This document shows positions 35,455 to 44,551 of a stretch of 64,000 nucleotides of DNA, piece by piece. Location: the NCBI RefSeq assembly GCF_001857965.1, contig NZ_CP017774.1, forward strand, positions 2,232,001 to 2,296,000, read 5' to 3'. The translations under genes were made by a program, and so were the position numbers. Each line of letters starts with the position of its first letter. Within the stretch, counting starts at the first letter, position 1. The notes below the pieces were generated by a model, which was not told the origin of the DNA, searched no databases, and saw nothing but the letters and a program-made list of their open reading frames with translations. This DNA comes from Flavobacterium commune (GTDB lineage: Bacteria > Bacteroidota > Bacteroidia > Flavobacteriales > Flavobacteriaceae).

Positions 35455-36234
35455 TTATGCCGAAGCTGCTTTTAAATTAGTTTTTGTCAGCCATTCTTCA
35501 AGTAATTTATTGAATTCATCAGGATGTTCCATCATGGCTGCGTGACCGCATTGGTCAATCCAGTACAAGGTTGAATTAGGTAATAATTTGTTGAATTCTT
35601 GGGCTACATCAGGAGGGGTAACTTTGTCATTTTTTCCCCAAATGATACAAGTCTGAACGTGCATTTTAGGTAAATCCTTAGCCATATTGTGACGAATGGC
35701 ACTTTTAGCAATGGTTAAGGTTTTGATTAATTTTATTCTGTCGTTTACTGTTGCGTAAACCTCGTCAATTAACTCCGGAGTGGCAATTTTTGGGTCATAA
35801 AATACGTCTTCCGCTTTTTTCTTGATGTATTCATAGTCACCGCGTTTTGGGTAGCTATCGCCCATTGCGCTTTCATAAAGTCCTGAGCTTCCTGTTATTA
35901 CTAGTCCGGCTACTTTTTCAGGATACATTTTAGTGTGGTACAAAGCGATGTGTCCTCCTAATGAATTTCCTAAAAGTATTACACGGTCAAAGCCTTTGAA
36001 GGTAATAAAGTCTTTTACGTATTTTGCAAAAGCTTTTACGTTAGTTTTTAGTAAGCTTTGAGTGTATATGGGTAAGTCCGGAATAACAATTTTGTATCCT
36101 TTGTCAGAGAAGTAACGAGCTACGCCATCAAAGTTGCTTAGGCCTCCCATTAAGCCATGTAAAATGACAATTGGGGTTCCTTCTCCTGCTTCATAATAGC
36201 TGTATCTGCCTTCTTTTTTATAGTTTTTTTCCAT
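35455..36234 (-). CDS. Alpha/beta hydrolase
   Basis: A hydrolase of about 259 residues with the nucleophile in LGNSLGGHIAL, the oxyanion segment ILHGLMGGLSNF, an acid in IWGKNDKVTP and the catalytic histidine in QCGHAAMMEHP. The frame is open to a TTG at 36264, but that TTG is part of the -7 box, so ATG 36234 (EKNYKKEGRYSYYEAG) is the better start. Substrate unknown. It lies directly upstream of engB on the same strand. Confidence 0.88.
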   Translation of the reverse strand: MEKNYKKEGRYSYYEAGEGTPIVILHGLMGGLSNFDGVARYFSDKGYKIVIPDLPIYTQSLLKTNVKAFAKYVKDFITFKGFDRVILLGNSLGGHIALYHTKMYPEKVAGLVITGSSGLYESAMGDSYPKRGDYEYIKKKAEDVFYDPKIATPELIDEVYATVNDRIKLIKTLTIAKSAIRHNMAKDLPKMHVQTCIIWGKNDKVTPPDVAQEFNKLLPNSTLYWIDQCGHAAMMEHPDEFNKLLEEWLTKTNLKAASA

Positions 36235-36261
36235 GCTTTTGGATGCGAATTTCAATTTCGA

Positions 36262-36269
36262 CAAATATA
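36262..36269 (-). promoter_or_regulatory. -7 promoter element of the hydrolase-engB unit
   Basis: CAAATATA reads TATATTTG on the minus strand, 28 bases upstream of ATG 36234. Confidence 0.6.
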
Positions 36270-36522
36270 GGATATAATCAGTTAAAAAGAATTTTTGAAA
36301 ACATTTTTTGAGTATAATCTATAAGTCTTTATAGTGTTGAAGGTGTGTTTTTGTGTTTATGTTGTTGAATGTCTATGGTTTTTTTATGGGATTATAATGC
36401 TTTTATGCTTTAAGAAATAAATTGTTTTTAAGAGTGGTTTTTCGAATTGAATTATGCTCTTGTTAAGAAATGCTCTTTTGGCTAATGTTCTGATTGTCTA
36501 AAAATTAAAGGGTTTTGGTTTG

Positions 36523-36589
36523 AAGTGGGTAAACTTATCAACAAAGTGGTAGAAAGTGGTAAAAGGTGGTAAAATTTTTTATATTTTTG
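36523..36589 (+). promoter_or_regulatory. mraZ promoter with tandem MraZ boxes
   Basis: AAAGTGGT (36543-36550), AAAGTGGT (36553-36560) and AAGGTGGT (36563-36570) repeat at exactly 10 bp. A related AAGTGGGT (36523-36530) lies two helical turns upstream. The -7 box TATTTTTG follows at 36582-36589, and the boxes cover the -33 region. The layout fits autorepression by the MraZ ring. The rest of the 36265-36614 gap shows nothing else. Confidence 0.75.
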
Positions 36590-36614
36590 CTCTATATCAT
36601 TTAAAGCTATTCTT

Positions 36615-37085
36615 TTGAATACAATTGTTGGAACATATGAGTGTAAAGTTGATGCTAAAGGGAGGGTTTTGTTACCTGCTCCTTTGAAAAAGCAATTGGC
36701 GACCTCTCTTCAGGACGGTTTTGTTTTGAAGCGTTCTTTGTTTCAGCCTTGTCTGGAGTTGTATCCAATGGAAGAATGGAATTTGATGATGCAAAAAATC
36801 AATAAGCTTAATCGATTTGTTAAGAAGAACAACGACTTTATCCGCAAGTTTACTGCTGGTGTCAAGGTAGTTGAGATTGATGCTTTGGGGCGTTTATTAG
36901 TGCCTAAGGATTTGGTGAATTTTGCCAGTATAACTAAGGATGTTGTTTTTTCGTCTGCGGTGAATATTGTGGAAATTTGGGATAAGGATTTGTATGAGCA
37001 GTCAATAGATGATGGAGTTGATTTTGCAGATTTGGCTGAAGAGGTAATGGGTAATATAAATGACAACAACGATGGAATATCATAA
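36615..37085 (+). CDS. mraZ: Transcriptional regulator MraZ
   Basis: First gene of the dcw cluster, 156 residues. It has two SpoVT/AbrB-like halves: GTYECKVDAKGRVLLPAPLKKQL (near residue 5) and GVKVVEIDALGRLLVPKDLVNF (near 82). MraZ binds tandem boxes in front of its own operon and represses it. The start is TTG at 36615; no ATG precedes the conserved N-terminus. It overlaps rsmH. Confidence 0.95.
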   Translation: MNTIVGTYECKVDAKGRVLLPAPLKKQLATSLQDGFVLKRSLFQPCLELYPMEEWNLMMQKINKLNRFVKKNNDFIRKFTAGVKVVEIDALGRLLVPKDLVNFASITKDVVFSSAVNIVEIWDKDLYEQSIDDGVDFADLAEEVMGNINDNNDGIS

Positions 37086-37968
37086 TCCGGTTTTGCTAAA
37101 AGAAACAGTAGATGGTTTAAATATTAAGCCAGACGGAGTGTATGTAGATGTGACTTTTGGTGGAGGTGGTCATTCGAAAGAGATATTAAGACGATTAGGG
37201 CCTAACGGGAAATTATTTGCCTTCGATCAGGATGAAGATGCACTTGCTAATGCACTACCTGATGAGCGATTTGTATTGATTAATGAAAATTTTAGACATA
37301 TAAAACGATTCCTTCGTTTTCATGGTGTGAGAAATGTTGATGGGATTTTAGGTGATTTAGGAGTTTCTTCTCATCAGTTTGATGTGCCGGAAAGAGGATT
37401 TTCAACCCGATTTGATGCAGGTTTGGATATGAGAATGAGTCAAAAAAACGATCTTAATGCTTATAAAGTAGTTAATGAGTATGATGATGCTAATTTAAGA
37501 AGGGTTTTTTATGATTATGGTGAATTGAAAAATGCACCTGCTTTATCAAGAACCATTATTGAAGCCAGAGTGCACAGACCAATAAAAACTACTGATGAAT
37601 TAAAAGAAGTTTTGGCGAAATATTTACCTGAAAGAGTTCGAAATAAAGTATTGGCTCAAATTTATCAGGCGATTCGAATTGAGGTGAATCAGGAGATGGA
37701 TGTTTTAAAAGAATTTTTAGAACAATCATTAGAAATTTTGAATCCGGGAGGACGATTAAGTGTGATTTCGTATCATTCTTTAGAAGACCGTTTGGTGAAA
37801 AGATTTATAAAAAACGGCATGTTTGAAGGAGAACCTGAACGTGATTTTTTTGGCAATTTTTCGGTTCCGTTTAAAACTATTGGAAAATTAATTGTTCCTG
37901 AAAACGAAGAGATTAAAGTGAATAACAGAGCAAGAAGTGCCAAGTTAAGAATTGCCGAAAAAAAATAA
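37060..37968 (+). CDS. rsmH: 16S rRNA (cytosine-1402-N4)-methyltransferase
   Basis: Methylates N4 of C1402 in the ribosomal P site. The 302-residue protein has the SAM motif VDVTFGGGGHSKEIL, GILGDLGVSSHQFD, and the C-terminal SYHSLEDRLVKRF and NNRARSAKLRIAE segments. Two starts are possible: ATG 37060 and ATG 37072 (EYHNPVLLKETV), the second matching homologues better. It overlaps mraZ by 14 to 26 bases. Confidence 0.96.
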   Translation: MTTTMEYHNPVLLKETVDGLNIKPDGVYVDVTFGGGGHSKEILRRLGPNGKLFAFDQDEDALANALPDERFVLINENFRHIKRFLRFHGVRNVDGILGDLGVSSHQFDVPERGFSTRFDAGLDMRMSQKNDLNAYKVVNEYDDANLRRVFYDYGELKNAPALSRTIIEARVHRPIKTTDELKEVLAKYLPERVRNKVLAQIYQAIRIEVNQEMDVLKEFLEQSLEILNPGGRLSVISYHSLEDRLVKRFIKNGMFEGEPERDFFGNFSVPFKTIGKLIVPENEEIKVNNRARSAKLRIAEKK

Positions 37969-37989
37969 AGATAACAAATTAACACCCAG

Positions 37990-38022
37990 TCTCCCTCTTC
38001 TTTGGAGAGGGTTGGGGAGAGG
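37990..38022. repeat. Intergenic CCCTCT-type repeat with hairpin
   Basis: CCCTCTTC (37993-38000) pairs with GGAGAGGG (38004-38011) across a TTT loop, followed by TTGGGGAGAGG. It fills the 59-bp gap between rsmH and ftsL in a cluster with otherwise overlapping genes. It resembles a repeat I recall from other Bacteroidetes intergenic regions. Confidence 0.55.
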
Positions 38023-38027
38023 AAAAT

Positions 38028-38375
38028 ATGAAAACGAGTATTTATAATCTGTTAAAAGCAAGGTTTTTAATCGATGATGATGCGATAAAAAATTGGCGTT
38101 TTATTGTTTTTTTGATTGTTCTGGCAATAATTATGATTGCAAATACACAGCGATACGAACAAAAAGTATTTAAAATAGCTGAATTAACTTCAGAAGTAAA
38201 AGAATTGCGCTCAGAATTTGTTGACAGACGTTCGGAATTAATGAAGTTACGAATGGAGTCAACCGTTTCTGAAAAGATGGTAGAAAAAGAAATTTTCCCA
38301 TCTACAGTACCTCCGGTAAAGATAAAAGTGAAGAAAGAAGAAGAAAAAAGTTTCCTTAAGAAATTATGGCAGTAG
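38028..38375 (+). CDS. ftsL: FtsL-like cell division protein
   Basis: A 115-residue bitopic membrane protein. A short cytoplasmic start is followed by one helix at about residues 23-41 (WRFIVFLIVLAIIMIANTQ), then a periplasmic coiled coil (YEQKVFKIAELTSEVKELRSEFVDRRSELMKLRMEST). Position between rsmH and ftsI and the topology identify it as the FtsL of the Bacteroidetes type; sequence conservation is always low. It overlaps ftsI by 10 bases. Confidence 0.85.
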   Translation: MKTSIYNLLKARFLIDDDAIKNWRFIVFLIVLAIIMIANTQRYEQKVFKIAELTSEVKELRSEFVDRRSELMKLRMESTVSEKMVEKEIFPSTVPPVKIKVKKEEEKSFLKKLWQ

Positions 38376-40369
38376 ATGATAAACACATATCGTACCGAAT
38401 CTATCTGGTTGCTTGTGCTATCTTTTTGATGGCAATAGGAATTGCTGTTAAGTTGACTAATATTCAATGGGTCGAAGGAGAGTATTATAGAGAATTAGCA
38501 AAGGAAAGAACGGTTCGAAATTTTGTTATTCCTGCTAATAAAGGAAATATTTATTCTGCCGATGGAAGTTTGTTGGCTACTTCAATCCCAAAATACATTA
38601 TCCGCTTTGATGCTTTGGCTCCAAAAAAAGAAGCTTTCGAGCAAAATGTGAATGCTTTGGCCGATTCATTAGCTACTGTTTTAGGGAAATCAGCAGGTTT
38701 TTATCAAAATGAACTCAGAAAAGCAAGAGCTAATAATAATCGTTATTATTTAGTTGCCAGGGATCTAAGTTATACCGATTATATGAAAATAAAGAGTTTT
38801 CCTTTATTTGAATTAGGGGCTTATAAAGGCGGAATTATAATCGAACAAAAAACAGTACGCGAGCATCCTATTGGTAAAATTGCCGAAAGAACCATTGGGT
38901 ACGAAAGAAAATACCAGGTAGGACATTCGGATGGAAAAGGAATTGAATGGGCTTACAGAGATTATTTGAATGGTAAAGATGGAAAAATTCTGAAGCAAAA
39001 AATTGCTAAAGGACAATGGAAACCTATCAGAGATTTGAATGAGGTTGACCCTCAGGATGGCTACGATGTGATTTCTACAATAGATGTTTACATTCAGGAT
39101 ATTGCACACCACGCTTTATTGAAACAATTAGAAGATTATCAGGCCGATCATGGTTGCGTGGTGGTGATGGAATCGCATACGGGGCAGGTAAAAGCTATTT
39201 CTAATTTAGGAAGAGCTAGCGATGGAACCTATTATGAAACAACTAATTACGCAGTAGCCGAATCGCATGAACCGGGTTCTACTTTTAAATTAGTTGATTT
39301 AATGACTATTCTGGAAGATAAAGTTGCCGATACCAGTACGGTTTATGATACCAAAGGAGGAGAAATAAGGTACTCGGGTAAGGCAGTGAGGGATTCTCAT
39401 AAAGGAGGTTATGGGAAAATTTCTTTAGGAAGAGGTTTCGAATTATCTTCAAACACCGTTTTGGTTCAGGCAGTATATGATAATTATAAAAACAATCCGT
39501 CCAAGTTTGTCAATCGAGTGAATTCTTATGGATTGAATAAACGATTGAATATGGATTTTAAAGGAGAAGGACGTCCGTTTATCCCACAACCTACGGATAA
39601 AAATTGGTCTAATATTTCATTGCCTTGGATGGCTTTTGGATACGGGGTTTCGGTTACGCCAATGCAAACCTTAGCTTATTATAATGCGGTGGCTAATAAT
39701 GGAGTGATGGTAAAACCACAATTTGTTTCTGAAATTAAAGAATGGAACAGAACCATCAAAAAAATGGAGCCGGAGGTTATTAATCCTAAAATTTGTTCGC
39801 GAGAAACACTTTTAAAAGTAAGAGCTGTTTTGAAAAATGTAGTTAAACGAGGAACAGGTTCAAAATTATATTCTAAGGATTTTTCTATGGCAGGAAAAAC
39901 CGGAACAGCTCAGGTAAATTACGGAAAACGTGACGGTTCAGGCTTGTATTATGCCTCTTCTTTTGTGGGGTATTTTCCAGCGGATCATCCTAAATATTCT
40001 TGTATTGTAGTGGTTCATAAGCCTAATACATCCAATAATAATTATTATGGTGCCGATGTGGCAGGTCCTGTTTTTAAACGAATAGCCCAAAAGATTTTCA
40101 CCGAAGTACCTTCGACAAATGAAATCAAAAAACTGGATAGAAAGATTCCAAAACAGGAGAAAAATTACAACGAATATTATGCTAAACTCCAAAAGAATCA
40201 GCAATTAATTCCTAATGTTAAAGGGATGCCGGGAATGGATGCCATTGCTTTGCTGGAAAATTTAGGAATGAAAGTGAGAACCAGTGGAATGGGAAAGGTT
40301 AAAAAGCAATCGTTACAGGCAGGACAAAATATTATAAAAAACACTACCATAACTTTAGAATTATTGTAG
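38366..40369 (+). CDS. ftsI: Septal peptidoglycan transpeptidase (FtsI/PBP3) with PASTA domain
   Basis: A 667-residue class B penicillin-binding protein that cross-links septal peptidoglycan. A membrane anchor lies at about residues 9-29. A PBP dimerisation domain follows, then the transpeptidase with S305-T-F-K (EPGSTFKL), S361-S-N and K511-T-G (AGKTGTAQ). A C-terminal PASTA domain (IPNVKGMPGMDAIALLENLG) is present, as in SpoVD-like and Bacteroidetes FtsI. Confidence 0.95.
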   Translation: MAVDDKHISYRIYLVACAIFLMAIGIAVKLTNIQWVEGEYYRELAKERTVRNFVIPANKGNIYSADGSLLATSIPKYIIRFDALAPKKEAFEQNVNALADSLATVLGKSAGFYQNELRKARANNNRYYLVARDLSYTDYMKIKSFPLFELGAYKGGIIIEQKTVREHPIGKIAERTIGYERKYQVGHSDGKGIEWAYRDYLNGKDGKILKQKIAKGQWKPIRDLNEVDPQDGYDVISTIDVYIQDIAHHALLKQLEDYQADHGCVVVMESHTGQVKAISNLGRASDGTYYETTNYAVAESHEPGSTFKLVDLMTILEDKVADTSTVYDTKGGEIRYSGKAVRDSHKGGYGKISLGRGFELSSNTVLVQAVYDNYKNNPSKFVNRVNSYGLNKRLNMDFKGEGRPFIPQPTDKNWSNISLPWMAFGYGVSVTPMQTLAYYNAVANNGVMVKPQFVSEIKEWNRTIKKMEPEVINPKICSRETLLKVRAVLKNVVKRGTGSKLYSKDFSMAGKTGTAQVNYGKRDGSGLYYASSFVGYFPADHPKYSCIVVVHKPNTSNNNYYGADVAGPVFKRIAQKIFTEVPSTNEIKKLDRKIPKQEKNYNEYYAKLQKNQQLIPNVKGMPGMDAIALLENLGMKVRTSGMGKVKKQSLQAGQNIIKNTTITLELL

Positions 40370-40403
40370 CCTCAACTAAGCTCTTCATCAAAGAGAGTGA
40401 AAA

Positions 40404-41879
40404 ATGAAAGATATGAGTAAATTATTAAAAGACATATTATATAAAGTAGCAATCGAAGCGGTTCACGGATCGACAGATGTTGTTATCGGGAAATTGGATT
40501 TTGATTCCAGAAAAATCGGAGCCAATGATGTGTTTGTTGCTATTCGTGGTTCTATTTCCGATGGTCATGATTATATTCAAAAAGCAATCGATTTAGGAGC
40601 TAAAGCAATTATATGTGATGCTTTTCCGGAGCAATTTGCTAGTGAGGTTACTTATGTTCAGGTAAACGATACCAATAAGGCATTAGCTTTTATGGCTGCT
40701 AATTATTTTGGAAATCCATCCGAAAAATTAAAATTAGTTGGAATTACGGGAACTAATGGCAAGACAACTATTGCTTCTTTATTATATCAATTATTTAAAA
40801 AAGCAGGATTCAAAGTGGGCTTGCTTTCTACAGTAAAAATATTGGTCGATGATGTGGAATTTAAAGCTACGCACACCACACCTGATTCTATTACGATCAA
40901 TCATTTTTTGAATGAAATGGTCAACGCCGGTATTGAGTATTGTTTTATGGAAGTGAGCTCCCATGGAATTCACCAAAAACGCACCGAGGCATTACATTTT
41001 ACAGGAGGTGTTTTTACTAATTTATCACATGACCATTTAGATTATCATCCGACTTTTGCAGAATATAGAGATGTTAAAAAATCGTTTTTTGACAATTTAC
41101 CAAAAACTGCTTTTGCTATTTCGAACATTGACGATAAGAATGGAGCGGTGATGATGCAAAATACGCTAGCTAAAAAACGTACTTATGCACTGAAATCCTA
41201 TGCTGATTATAAGGCTCAAATTTTAGAGAATTTATTGTCAGGTTTGTTGCTTAAAATTGATGGCAACGAAGTTTGGGTAAAACTGATAGGTGTTTTTAAT
41301 GCTTATAATTTGTTGGCAATTTATGCAACTGCTATCGAATTAGGTTTGGATAACTTGGAAACACTTCGTTTGTTGTCCGAATTGGAAAGTGTTTCCGGAA
41401 GATTCCAATACATTGTTTCTGATTCTAATGTTACTGCTATTGTGGATTATGCACATACTCCTGATGCTTTAGAAAACGTGTTGAAAACCATCAATGAAGT
41501 GCGTACTAAGAACGAACAACTGATAACTATTGTAGGTTGTGGAGGAAACAGAGACAAGGCGAAGCGACCAATTATGGCTGAAATTGCATCTGAATTGAGT
41601 AACAAAACCATTTTAACATCTGATAATCCAAGGGACGAAGACCCGGAAGTGATTATTGGAGAAATGGAAGCGGGAGTCCCACCACAAAATCATAAAAAAG
41701 TTTTTGCTGTAACCGATCGAAAACAAGCTATAAAAATTGCTTGCCAATTGGCTCAGCCCAATGATATTATTTTAATTGCAGGAAAAGGACATGAAACCTA
41801 TCAGGAAATCAAGGGTATTCGTACTCATTTTGATGATATGGAGATTGTTAAGGGAATTTTAGAAGAACTACATAAATAG
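40404..41879 (+). CDS. murE: UDP-MurNAc-L-Ala-D-Glu:meso-diaminopimelate ligase
   Basis: Adds the third amino acid of the peptidoglycan stem. The 491-residue Mur ligase has the P-loop [14 protein letters not shown] (near residue 114), ATP-binding FMEVSSHG and [10 protein letters not shown] segments, and the DNPR motif ([11 protein letters not shown]) that selects meso-diaminopimelate over lysine. The start here is ATG 40404; ATG 40413 ([10 protein letters not shown]) is also possible. The gene lies 34 bases after ftsI. Confidence 0.96.
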   Translation: MKDMSKLLKDILYKVAIEAVHGSTDVVIGKLDFDSRKIGANDVFVAIRGSISDGHDYIQKAIDLGAKAIICDAFPEQFASEVTYVQVNDTNKALAFMAANYFGNPSEKLKLVGITGTNGKTTIASLLYQLFKKAGFKVGLLSTVKILVDDVEFKATHTTPDSITINHFLNEMVNAGIEYCFMEVSSHGIHQKRTEALHFTGGVFTNLSHDHLDYHPTFAEYRDVKKSFFDNLPKTAFAISNIDDKNGAVMMQNTLAKKRTYALKSYADYKAQILENLLSGLLLKIDGNEVWVKLIGVFNAYNLLAIYATAIELGLDNLETLRLLSELESVSGRFQYIVSDSNVTAIVDYAHTPDALENVLKTINEVRTKNEQLITIVGCGGNRDKAKRPIMAEIASELSNKTILTSDNPRDEDPEVIIGEMEAGVPPQNHKKVFAVTDRKQAIKIACQLAQPNDIILIAGKGHETYQEIKGIRTHFDDMEIVKGILEELHK

Positions 41880-41886
41880 TGAAATT

Positions 41887-43116
41887 ATGCTGTATTATTT
41901 ATTTGATTATTTCAACAAAACATTGAATATTTCTGGAACAGGAGTTTTTCAATACATCACTTTTAGATCGGCATTAGCTTTTATTCTTTCGTTGTTGTTG
42001 TCAACAATTTATGGAAAAAGAGTCATTCGCTTTTTACAAAAACAGCAAGTAGGCGAGACTATTAGAGAACTCGGTTTGCAAGGGCAGAATGAGAAAGCAG
42101 GAACTCCTACTATGGGAGGATTGATTATCATTTTTGCAACCTTAATTCCTGTTTTGTTGTTTGCCAAATTGCATAATATATATATCGTTTTGTTGATTGT
42201 GACTACCTTATGGATGGGAACAATTGGTTTTGTAGACGATTATATCAAGATTTTCAAAAAAGACAAACAAGGATTAAAAGGAATTTTTAAGGTTTTTGGT
42301 CAGGTTGGATTAGGTTTGATTGTGGGAAGTGTGTTGTATTTTAATCCACAAGTAACCGTTCGAACTGATACCGGAAAAACCGATGTTTTTAAGCAAACAA
42401 CTGCAGCCGTTATAGTGCCAGCCGGTATTGAGGAAAAATCTACAGCAACAACAATTCCTTTTTTCAAAAATAATGAGTTTGATTATGCTGAAGTTTTGGC
42501 ATGGACAGGCGAAGGTTATGAAAAATGGGCTTGGTTGGTTTTTATTCCGGTAGTAATTTTTATTATCACGGCGGTTTCTAACGGTGCTAATTTAACTGAC
42601 GGTATCGACGGACTAGCGGCAGGGACTTCCGCTATTTCGGTACTGGCACTCGCCATTTTTACATTCGTTTCGGGAAATATTATTTTCTCTAATTATCTCA
42701 ACATTATGTATATCCCTAATTCGGGAGAAATGACGGTTTTTATTGCTGCTTTTGTTGGGGCACTCATCGGATTTTTATGGTACAATTCCTATCCGGCTTC
42801 GGTTTTTATGGGAGATACAGGAAGTTTAACTATAGGAGGAATTATCGCGGTATTAGCAATTGCTGTTCGAAAAGAATTATTGATTCCATTATTATGCGGA
42901 ATATTCCTTGTAGAAAATTTCTCAGTGGTTTTACAGGTGAGTTATTTTAAATATACCAAGAAACGTTTTGGCGAAGGCCGAAGAATTTTTCTGATGTCGC
43001 CATTGCATCATCATTATCAAAAGAAAGGTTATCACGAAAGTAAGATTGTTACCCGATTTTGGATTGTGGCCATCATGCTGGCGATACTTTCCATTGTTAC
43101 CTTAAAACTAAGATAA
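41887..43116 (+). CDS. mraY: Phospho-N-acetylmuramoyl-pentapeptide transferase
   Basis: Transfers phospho-MurNAc-pentapeptide to undecaprenyl phosphate to make lipid I at the inner membrane. Ten helices are expected in 409 residues. Conserved stretches are [32 protein letters not shown] (near residue 236), FMGDTGSL and [11 protein letters not shown]. It is about 45 residues longer than most MraY proteins because of a polar insertion at about 155-200, between membrane helices. It lies 7 bases after murE. Confidence 0.96.
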   Translation: MLYYLFDYFNKTLNISGTGVFQYITFRSALAFILSLLLSTIYGKRVIRFLQKQQVGETIRELGLQGQNEKAGTPTMGGLIIIFATLIPVLLFAKLHNIYIVLLIVTTLWMGTIGFVDDYIKIFKKDKQGLKGIFKVFGQVGLGLIVGSVLYFNPQVTVRTDTGKTDVFKQTTAAVIVPAGIEEKSTATTIPFFKNNEFDYAEVLAWTGEGYEKWAWLVFIPVVIFIITAVSNGANLTDGIDGLAAGTSAISVLALAIFTFVSGNIIFSNYLNIMYIPNSGEMTVFIAAFVGALIGFLWYNSYPASVFMGDTGSLTIGGIIAVLAIAVRKELLIPLLCGIFLVENFSVVLQVSYFKYTKKRFGEGRRIFLMSPLHHHYQKKGYHESKIVTRFWIVAIMLAILSIVTLKLR

Positions 43117-43117
43117 G

Positions 43118-44449
43118 ATGAGATTAGTAGTATTAGGCGGAGGCGAAAGCGGGGTTGGAACAGCAATCCTTGGAAAAGAAAAAGGATACGATGTTTTTGT
43201 GTCTGATTTTGGAAAGATAAAAGAAAATTACAAAGAAGTTCTTATAAAAAATGGTATTGATTGGGAAGATGAAAAACATACAGAATCCCTTATTCTGAAT
43301 GCCGATGTGGTGATGAAAAGCCCGGGGATTCCTGAGAAAGCACCCATAGTAAAAAAGCTGGTCGAAAAAGGAATACCAGTAATTTCTGAAATCGAATTTG
43401 CTGCTCCTTTTACTAAAGCAATTACGATAGGAATAACAGGAAGTAACGGGAAGACAACTACTACGATGTTAACCTATCATTTGCTAAAATCAGCGGGATT
43501 GAATGTAGGACTGGCAGGGAATATCGGGAAAAGCTTTGCTGAACAGGTTGCCGAAGATAAGTACGATAGTTACGTGCTGGAGTTGAGTAGTTTTCAGTTG
43601 GACGGAATCATAAATTATAAGCCGCATATAGCCATTATAACCAATATTAGTCCGGATCATTTAGACCGATACGATTATAAATATGAGAATTATATTGATT
43701 CGAAATTTAGAATAACAATGAACCAGACCGAAGAGGATTATCTCATTTATGATGCAGATGACGAAGCAATTTCAGAATGGTTACAAAAGAACAAAACAAG
43801 AGCAAAATTAATTCCTTTCTCATTGACAAAAACATTTGAAGAAGGAGTCTTTATAAAAAATAACAAAATGGAAGCAATAATCAATCAAGAGGAATTTCAA
43901 ATGGAAACAGCAGCAATTGCCTTGGAGGGAAAACATAATTTTAAAAACGCCATGGCAGCAACTTCTGTAGCTAAATTGATGCAAATTAGAAAAGCAACAA
44001 TTCGCGAAAGTTTATCAAATTTTCAGGGTGTAGAACACCGTCTTGAGAAAGTATTGAAAATCCAAAATGTGCAATACATCAACGATTCGAAAGCAACTAA
44101 CGTAAACGCTACTTTTTTTGCTTTAGACAGTATGAATACACCAACAGTATGGATCGTTGGAGGTGTTGATAAAGGAAATGATTATAACGAATTGATGGCA
44201 TTGGTTCGCGAGAAAGTAAAAGCTATTATTTGTTTGGGAGTTGAGAATAGAAAAATTATTGATGCTTTTGGTAATGTGGTGGATGTAATGGTTGAAGTAG
44301 GCACGATGACCGAAGCCGTAAGAATGGCACAACACATTTCAGAAAAAGGAGATACTGTTTTATTGTCGCCAGCCTGCGCTAGTTTTGACTTGTTTGAAAA
44401 CTACGAAGACAGAGGAAGACAATTTAAAGATGCGGTGCATAATTTGTAA
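43118..44449 (+). CDS. murD: UDP-N-acetylmuramoylalanine:D-glutamate ligase
   Basis: Adds D-glutamate to UDP-MurNAc-L-Ala in the cytosol. A 443-residue Mur ligase with N-terminal LGGGESGVGTAIL, P-loop GITGSNGKTTTTML (near residue 108), ELSSFQLDG, NISPDHLDRY, and the C-terminal YINDSKATN and LSPACASFDLFENYEDRG motifs. It starts 1 base after the mraY stop. Confidence 0.96.
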   Translation: MRLVVLGGGESGVGTAILGKEKGYDVFVSDFGKIKENYKEVLIKNGIDWEDEKHTESLILNADVVMKSPGIPEKAPIVKKLVEKGIPVISEIEFAAPFTKAITIGITGSNGKTTTTMLTYHLLKSAGLNVGLAGNIGKSFAEQVAEDKYDSYVLELSSFQLDGIINYKPHIAIITNISPDHLDRYDYKYENYIDSKFRITMNQTEEDYLIYDADDEAISEWLQKNKTRAKLIPFSLTKTFEEGVFIKNNKMEAIINQEEFQMETAAIALEGKHNFKNAMAATSVAKLMQIRKATIRESLSNFQGVEHRLEKVLKIQNVQYINDSKATNVNATFFALDSMNTPTVWIVGGVDKGNDYNELMALVREKVKAIICLGVENRKIIDAFGNVVDVMVEVGTMTEAVRMAQHISEKGDTVLLSPACASFDLFENYEDRGRQFKDAVHNL

Positions 44450-44551
44450 AAAAAGCTAGAAGTTAGGAGATGGAAGCTGGAAGTGTATATGTTTCAAAAT
44501 TCAGAACCCATGCACCATAACTTATAACTCACAACCCATAACTTAAAAACG
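44450..44551. repeat. Simple direct-repeat spacer between murD and ftsW
   Basis: CCATAACTTA occurs at 44515-44524 and again at 44536-44545 with CTCACAAC-like sequence between, forming an ACTTATAACTCACAACCCATAACT stretch of low complexity. No promoter or hairpin is obvious. Confidence 0.4.

Noticed and set aside
36543..36570. Short tandem repeats considered as a CRISPR-like array
   Set aside because: Units are 10 bp without spacers and sit over the mraZ promoter; they are operator boxes. No CRISPR array or cas gene was seen anywhere.
36743..37069. 108-codon minus-strand open frame inside mraZ
   Set aside because: Shadow of mraZ, whose two AbrB-like halves are clear on the plus strand.
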